Assembly (NCBI GenBank): GCA_012520015.1
Contig: JAAYPD010000160.1
Span: 1 to 6,579, forward strand
Length of the DNA: 6,579 nt
Reading direction: 5' to 3'
Source: Methanomicrobiales archaeon
GTDB lineage: Archaea > Halobacteriota > Methanomicrobia > Methanomicrobiales > Methanospirillaceae
Numbering within the stretch: position 1 is the stretch's first letter; every line of letters starts with the position of its first letter. Positions 1-3,514 of the stretch are shown in pieces. The notes beneath the pieces are model-generated. The model was not told the DNA's origin. It saw only the letters and a list, made by a program, of their open reading frames with translations, and did not search any database. Position numbers and translations under genes: made by a program.

Positions 1-103
1 CTTCTTCGCCAAACAGGAGTCTGAATACAAAGTCGTTTTTGGGTGACAGTATGTACGGTCCGGTTCCGTTTGATATTTTCCGTGGTTTACTATTCGGTTT
101 CAA
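1..103 (-). CDS. Rpn family PD-(D/E)XK nuclease / putative transposase, N-terminal fragment (runs off the window)
   Basis: Only the first 34 codons are inside the window; the gene continues to the left. The reading contains YILSPKNDFVFRLLFGEE, which matches the very conserved opening of the Rpn (recombination-promoting nuclease, PDDEXK_2) family, usually written as LSPKNDFVFKxLFG. Known members are DNA endonucleases thought to promote RecA-independent recombination, and they are often annotated as transposases. No ATG lies in frame after the upstream stop, so I chose TTG at 103-101. It is preceded by GGAAGATGA (108-116), a fair Shine-Dalgarno match with a 4-base gap, and by a TATA box about 45 bases upstream. 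The catalytic residues lie outside the window, so I cannot tell whether the gene is intact. The family call is strong; the start is less sure. Confidence 0.72.
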   Translation of the reverse strand, partial: MKPNSKPRKISNGTGPYILSPKNDFVFRLLFGEE

Positions 104-147
104 TTTCTCATCTTCCGGTCAGGCCCATAATTTTTCGCGGTCATGAT

Positions 148-155
148 ATATATAA
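148..155 (-). promoter_or_regulatory. Candidate archaeal TATA box for the Rpn-type gene
   Basis: On the minus strand this reads TTATATAT within a longer run of alternating A and T. An archaeal start site about 25 bases downstream would fall near 125. That would give a short leader carrying the GGAAGATGA ribosome binding site and then the TTG at 103. The run is nearly symmetrical, so it could also fire to the right. Confidence 0.4.
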
Positions 156-181
156 TAAGTGAAATATAACTCGGAGGTATA

Positions 182-338
182 TTGTGGAAAGGTAACTGGA
201 ACCGGGCAGAATGGATGATGGCTAAAGAAACGTCGGGGAATAACTAATATATGAACTTGATTAGAGGCATCATGTTGACTTTGATCCATCCTGAGACCTG
301 CACGTTAAACGGTCGTGAGCGATATAATAGAATTTATG
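182..338 (+). pseudogene. Possible small ORF, stopped once and then split by the IS66 insertion
   Basis: A strong ribosome binding site (GGAGG, 173-177) stands four bases before a TTG at 182. It opens a 21-codon frame ending at TAA 245-247. In the same frame an ATG at 251 starts a second stretch that runs into the insertion point at 338. If the insertion sequence and one target copy are removed, that stretch continues at 2053 and stops at TAA 2088-2090, giving 41 aa. I recognise no family in it. It may be an old gene with one in-frame stop and then an insertion, or only a chance open frame; the ribosome binding site is the main reason to list it. Confidence 0.2.
331..338. repeat. Left 8-bp target site duplication of the IS66 element
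   Basis: The sequence AATTTATG here is repeated exactly at 2045-2052, directly outside the other end of the element. Eight base pairs is the usual duplication length for the IS66 family. Confidence 0.93.
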
Positions 339-361
339 GTAAGTATTCAGTTACTTGAAGT
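339..361. repeat. Left terminal inverted repeat of the IS66 element
   Basis: The first 13 bases, GTAAGTATTCAGT, are identical to the other end in inverted orientation. Over 23 bases, 20 match. The transposase stop codon (TGA on the minus strand, 347-349) lies inside this repeat. Confidence 0.9.
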
Positions 362-1753
362 GCTGATCAAATCCCTCCCTTTTTCGACCAGGTCTGTTCC
401 GTTCATTCGACAAGTTTGAATCGCGGATGCAAGTACTTCGAGGTTTTTTGTACCCTTGGGTGATTTGGTGCCTCCGGTAACTTTGCGTAGCACAACATTC
501 GGTCTAACCGCCCGTTCCGCCCGATTATTAGTACCATCTACATCAGGATTCGTCACAAATATAAACAATTTATCTCGTTCTTTGAGTATTTTATTGGCAA
601 ATTTTTTACATCGCATCGAAACAAAATTGCGATTGAGTACTGCTTCAACTTCTCTTATTAATTGTTCAACATCTTCAGTAGTACCATTATGATTGAAATC
701 TTTGGCTTTTTTGAATATACACTTCATATCTGTGTGAAATTGTTTCCCTTCTTCACCGCAGATTTGGGCAATTTCTTTTGTGTCCCCTAATATGTGAAAC
801 CAACAGAGTTGTTGAGGGCGATTTCCCGTTTTTTGGGCAAGTATGTTATAGGGAGCCCATCTGTCATGGATATCAACTCCATTCGGGCCTGGACCAAGAA
901 CTTCTAGCGGCACTTCATGCCCCCTTGAGTGAGCAATTTTGTATAATGTCACTCCTTTTACCACAAAAGCCCACATCCAGATGGTTTTACCTTGTTCTCT
1001 CCATGAGGTTTCATCCATATATCTAGCATCTGCTGTTCTTACCTCCGAGATTAATTCATCGTAATAAGGACCAAGCGCCTCTGAAATTAAATCGCAGATT
1101 TTTATGACTTCCCCTTCACTGAGTGTAAGGCCACATATCTTTTTAAGAACTTGTGGAATTGCCGATACTGTTAAGCGTAATCCTACTTTCAGCCATACAA
1201 CAATAAACATCGCATTGAGGCCAATTCTTGCATGAGGAAGAGCATCTGTTACTTCCCCTTCAACTAACCGTTTGCAGTTTCGACAATACCTGCGTTCAAT
1301 CACATATCTTGTTGTAAACGAACGTTGAGGGGGAATATCTTCGACATATCTCTCCCTTACTTCTTGGGTGCGACTTAATTCCTCAGATCCACAATCCGGG
1401 CAGTGATCAATATTAACAAAAACAGTTTTATCGAAATTTTCACACTTTTTCCGGATTTGTTTCGTGTGTCCAATTTGAGCTCCTATTTTTCGAGGAGTTT
1501 TGATGCTTTGATCAACGATTTCCTCTTTTTCCAATTGCTTTAATTCATAGGCTTTACCGTGTTTTACTCCAACCCTTTGGGGATGGCGAGCTCGATATAT
1601 TTCATATTCACGTGATATACGGAGGTTTTCTGCCTGTAATTTGGATAACTCGATTTCAATGAGTAAATAATGAGTTATTAGACATGTGATAAGCACTCGA
1701 AGAGAATGATTCTCATCAGAGATGGTTTGAAAACTATCTGTATTTTTACTCAT
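347..1753 (-). CDS. IS66 family transposase (TnpC type)
   Basis: This 468-aa DDE transposase would cut and join the ends of the surrounding element. A leucine-rich, coiled-coil-like stretch (about residues 30-58) comes first. A zinc-binding module follows, with C118/C121 (HCPDCG) and C157/C160 (YCRNC). The catalytic core comes last: D247 in YMDETSW, D297 in HDRWAPY and E413 in NNRAERAVRP. All three acidic residues and the usual IS66 contexts (W near D247, the NxxAER box) are present, and the length is normal for the family. The start is the first ATG of the frame; no good ribosome binding site precedes it, so translation may be weak or the message near-leaderless. The gene fills most of the element and stops inside its terminal repeat. 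I see no frameshift or internal stop. Confidence 0.95.
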   Translation of the reverse strand: MSKNTDSFQTISDENHSLRVLITCLITHYLLIEIELSKLQAENLRISREYEIYRARHPQRVGVKHGKAYELKQLEKEEIVDQSIKTPRKIGAQIGHTKQIRKKCENFDKTVFVNIDHCPDCGSEELSRTQEVRERYVEDIPPQRSFTTRYVIERRYCRNCKRLVEGEVTDALPHARIGLNAMFIVVWLKVGLRLTVSAIPQVLKKICGLTLSEGEVIKICDLISEALGPYYDELISEVRTADARYMDETSWREQGKTIWMWAFVVKGVTLYKIAHSRGHEVPLEVLGPGPNGVDIHDRWAPYNILAQKTGNRPQQLCWFHILGDTKEIAQICGEEGKQFHTDMKCIFKKAKDFNHNGTTEDVEQLIREVEAVLNRNFVSMRCKKFANKILKERDKLFIFVTNPDVDGTNNRAERAVRPNVVLRKVTGGTKSPKGTKNLEVLASAIQTCRMNGTDLVEKGRDLISTSSN

Positions 1754-1842
1754 TGGGGATTATTACAAGATACACTCTTTTTCCAAGATGTTCTTTTGGA
1801 CAATCAACTTTGGCGCTGGTTCCAAACGGGGTGACCGTTCGG

Positions 1843-1850
1843 ATATAAAA
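1843..1850 (-). promoter_or_regulatory. Candidate TATA box for the IS66 transposase
   Basis: The minus strand reads TTTTATAT, close to the archaeal box A consensus. A start about 25 bases downstream would fall near 1820, leaving a leader of roughly 65 bases before the transposase ATG. It lies inside the element, so the element would carry its own promoter. Confidence 0.35.
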
Positions 1851-2021
1851 CCCTTCTATGTTTGAAATTGTGAGTTCTGTAGCCGTTTGGATAGGAACTT
1901 TTTTCACTTTAACCTATCTAATAGATATCTTATACTAGAAATAACTTTCGGATGGCATTTATTTCGAAAAATTACTAATTGTAAGATATTGAACCCAAAA
2001 AAGTCAAGGGAATAATGAGTA

Positions 2022-2044
2022 ACTTCACTTCACTGAATACTTAC
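2022..2044. repeat. Right terminal inverted repeat of the IS66 element
   Basis: This ends in ACTGAATACTTAC, the exact reverse complement of the first 13 bases at 339. The repeat extends to 23 bases with three mismatches, at positions 14, 16 and 17 from the tip. Confidence 0.9.
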
Positions 2045-2052
2045 AATTTATG
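2045..2052. repeat. Right 8-bp target site duplication of the IS66 element
   Basis: AATTTATG, identical to 331-338. The pair fixes the insertion point to the base and gives the pre-insertion sequence by joining 338 to 2053. Confidence 0.93.
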
Positions 2053-2068
2053 TAACAATTCAGTCGGC

Positions 2069-2340
2069 TCAGGTTAATGCAAGATTGTAAGAGAGGATTA
2101 CCTTTTCACATATATCCTTATTTAAATTCGGTGACCACGGAAGATTATGGAAGGCAGAAACAATCCCTTCAATAACATTAAAGCTATTTTCGAATTGTTG
2201 AGATGTAACTCCTGGTCAAAGCAATCGCATCTGTTGTATCGTAGTTTCTAAACCCACCAGAAATATTCATTTTATCCTACATCCAAGTCCTTCCAATACC
2301 CATTTATACCAATTTTTATGCGCCCTCTTATTTTCCCCAT
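2069..2340 (-). pseudogene. Possible frameshifted remnant of a small unknown gene
   Basis: Three consecutive minus-strand pieces in three different frames read like one protein. The first is MGKIRGRIKIGINGYWKDL (2340-2272). The second is MNISGGFRNYDTTDAIALTR, from ATG 2270-2268. The third contains SFNVIEGIVSAFHNLPWSPN and ends at TGA 2071-2069. Joined, they give about 85-90 aa. Upstream on the same strand lies TATATAAA (2363-2356), about 20 bases before the first ATG, which would fit a nearly leaderless promoter. Two shifts would be needed, near 2275 and near 2200. I know no family that matches. The smooth residue composition favours a decayed gene over chance, but chance is not excluded. Confidence 0.28.
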
Positions 2341-2515
2341 CTCAACAAACTATGGTTTATATACCGTCAATGCGGCACCGATGACGAAGAAATTCTGAAA
2401 GCATGATACCAGGAAGAGAGCGCAAGAAAATCACGATTAACATTCGGGGCATATAGGACAAATTCGTGAGGCCTAATCACATACATGAGGTGCTCCATTC
2501 AGATCACTTTCTCCC

Positions 2516-2523
2516 ATATAAAA
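2516..2523 (+). promoter_or_regulatory. Candidate TATA box upstream of the replication operon
   Basis: ATATAAAA, a fair archaeal TATA element followed by a second A/T block. A start near 2545 would give a leader of about 375 bases before the 2919 gene, unless something upstream of 2919 is translated. No better TATA box stands closer to 2919, so the true operon promoter is uncertain. Confidence 0.25.
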
Positions 2524-2662
2524 CCATATATTTTGCATCTACCTTCAATTCAGCCTGAGAAGATCGAAAAATCCACACCCGGTCTGTCTGACAACTCCTG
2601 ATCTCTTTACTAAGTTTATAGGATTACGGTCGCGGCATCGACTCAAAACTGCAAGATTTATC

Positions 2663-2926
2663 TTGGATATTTTCAGAACTCTGAAGGCCTGGCAAAATAC
2701 CGCCTGGCAGGTGAAAAACATAACAGAAGATATAATCAGACACGAGTCAAACGAAGGCATTACCGAAAAAATACAGCATCCCTGCAGATTTTCCAGGTCT
2801 GAAAACTTATCTATCCTGGTGGGGTTGATAAGAATACCCGGTCCTGTGCTATCATCTTTTTTCTCATACCTTAGGAAAAAATCCCAAAATAACCTCAACT
2901 CTTCCTGGCGGTGCAGAAATGTATGA
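2663..2926 (+). CDS. Doubtful ORF before the replication operon, 87 aa, unknown
   Basis: The plus frame is open from about 2524 to TGA 2924-2926, some 134 codons, but has no ATG. The TTG at 2663 has no ribosome binding site. The codons look like those of the downstream operon (ATC, ACC, GCC, AGA and AGG common). The frame runs eight bases into the 2919 gene, which would allow coupling. The opposite strand is also open here (2898-2545, 117 codons), so the open frame alone proves little. I recognise no domain in either reading. It may be the decayed 3' part of a gene once linked to the operon, a real gene with an unusual start, or an untranslated leader. Confidence 0.22.
   Translation: MDIFRTLKAWQNTAWQVKNITEDIIRHESNEGITEKIQHPCRFSRSENLSILVGLIRIPGPVLSSFFSYLRKKSQNNLNSSWRCRNV
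2907..2913 (+). promoter_or_regulatory. Ribosome binding site of the 110-aa gene
   Basis: GGCGGTG, one mismatch from the archaeal ideal GGAGGTG, five bases before the ATG at 2919. It supports that start. Confidence 0.5.
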
Positions 2927-3251
2927 TCTCTCCAAGGTTGGCAGAATAGCCGTTCATATCGCCTGCAGACTTCTTACTTCATCAGGCTATACAGTAGAAC
3001 GGACATCAGGCATCGGAAGGCGATTTGACATCATTGCATGGAACCATGGGAGATTACTTGGCATAGTCGTCCGGACATCAAGAAATGGCGGGATAGCCAG
3101 GTTCTCTTCATTGGTCCAGTCTCTGGTAGAAATAGTAAGAAAACAGCAGTTTCCAGGCGAAGTGCAGGTCTGGAATTTACAATCTCATCAATGGAAGAGA
3201 TACCGGGTCCTGCCCGGTGGTGCGATCTATATCACAGGAGGATTTCCATGA
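2919..3251 (+). CDS. Small restriction-endonuclease-like fold protein, probably catalytically degenerate
   Basis: The 110-aa product has the layout of a PD-(D/E)XK or Holliday-resolvase-like domain. A helix containing IACRLLTSSGYTV (about 14-26) is followed by a strand with RRFDIIAW (D37), then a hairpin and a strand LLGIVVRTSR (46-55). In active enzymes the last strand carries (E/Q)xK, as in IEVK; here those positions are V50 and R52. I therefore infer that metal-dependent cutting is lost and that the protein may only bind DNA. The C-terminal half, VWNLQSHQWKRYRVLPGG, looks like a further sheet. The stop overlaps the next ATG (ATGA, 3248-3251), so it is translated with the primase-helicase operon and is probably an accessory replication factor. 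The fold assignment is from pattern only. Confidence 0.78.
   Translation: MYDLSKVGRIAVHIACRLLTSSGYTVERTSGIGRRFDIIAWNHGRLLGIVVRTSRNGGIARFSSLVQSLVEIVRKQQFPGEVQVWNLQSHQWKRYRVLPGGAIYITGGFP
3237..3241 (+). promoter_or_regulatory. Ribosome binding site that fixes the start at 3248
   Basis: GGAGG, six bases before the ATG at 3248 and inside the end of the preceding gene. It decides for this start over the longer open frame in the same phase, which reaches back to 3038 and would overlap the previous gene by about 210 bases. Confidence 0.75.
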
Positions 3252-3514
3252 ATATCAATGCAGTAGACGAGGTCCTCTATATCGTGAACAACTGTATCCG
3301 GGAAGAATCTGGCCTTGTCTCATTGCGGTATATCGAAAATTATATCCTGGAATATCCAGGTCTCTTCCCTTTTTTCTCGAAATTTAATCAGAGGGACCGG
3401 AGAAACCTGATCTCCAGGATTATGAATGCAAGGTATGAGATCTGGAATGACTCAAGAAGGACAAAGATAAGGAACAGGGTCTGGGATCTTCGCAAAAAGA
3501 AGGGATTAAAATGA
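3248..3514 (+). CDS. Small basic protein of the replication operon, unknown function (88 aa)
   Basis: The product has 88 residues. The first 45 look helical and mildly acidic (NAVDEVLYIVNNCIREE, then LRYIENYILEYPGLFPFF). The last part is strongly basic: of the final 19 residues, ten are R or K (SRRTKIRNRVWDLRKKKGLK). That is typical of a nucleic-acid-binding tail. There is no signal peptide, membrane segment or metal site. The gene overlaps its neighbours at both ends by ATGA (3248-3251 and 3511-3514), so all three genes are very likely made together. A role as a DNA-binding helper of the primase-helicase, such as an origin or loading factor, is plausible but only inferred from context and charge. 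I do not recognise the family. Confidence 0.8.
   Translation: MNINAVDEVLYIVNNCIREESGLVSLRYIENYILEYPGLFPFFSKFNQRDRRNLISRIMNARYEIWNDSRRTKIRNRVWDLRKKKGLK

Larger units (their letters stand above)
339..2044 (-). mobile_element. Complete IS66-family insertion sequence, single-ORF type
   Basis: The element is 1,706 bp and is bounded on both sides by terminal inverted repeats that start GTAAG, the typical IS66 end. A perfect 8-bp duplication lies outside each end. It carries one gene, a TnpC-type transposase on the minus strand. The small accessory genes tnpA and tnpB of classical IS66 elements are absent, which fits the single-gene (ISBst12-like) subgroup. The 291 bases between the transposase start and the right end (1754-2044) hold no gene; I see only a possible promoter and a short dyad there (TATCTA-A-TAGATA, 1915-1927). 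The ends, the duplication and the ORF all look undamaged, so the element is probably recent and able to move. Confidence 0.93.
2053..2545. other. Gene-poor, AT-rich tract, probably decayed coding DNA
   Basis: No convincing intact gene lies here. Several short protein-like stretches occur. On the minus strand they are a 43-codon ORF (2367-2498, starting MEHLMYVIRPHEFVLYAP) and the frameshifted pieces listed separately at 2069-2340. On the plus strand there is a frame open from 2245 that meets a TGA at 2404-2406 and continues to 2466 (GTDDEEILKA, stop, YQEESARKSRLTFGAYR). The two strands cannot both be coding over 2367-2466. A perfect archaeal box A (TTTATATA, 2356-2363) stands with no clear gene behind it. 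I recognise no family. Confidence 0.45.

Noticed and set aside
456..1026. Plus-strand ORFs inside the IS66 transposase gene
   Set aside because: They are antisense to an intact transposase with all catalytic residues and have no features of their own.
1754..2044. tnpA/tnpB-like accessory genes within the IS66 element
   Set aside because: Only 291 bases remain, and I find no open frame of useful length.
2545..2898. 117-aa minus-strand ORF
   Set aside because: No ribosome binding site or recognisable domain. It lies opposite a plus-strand frame with operon-like codon use, so it is more likely a shadow.
3038..3247. Longer N-terminus for the 88-aa protein (158 aa in total)
   Set aside because: It would overlap the preceding gene by about 210 bases in another frame and looks like frame-shadow sequence. 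The GGAGG at 3237-3241 and the ATGA overlap point to 3248.
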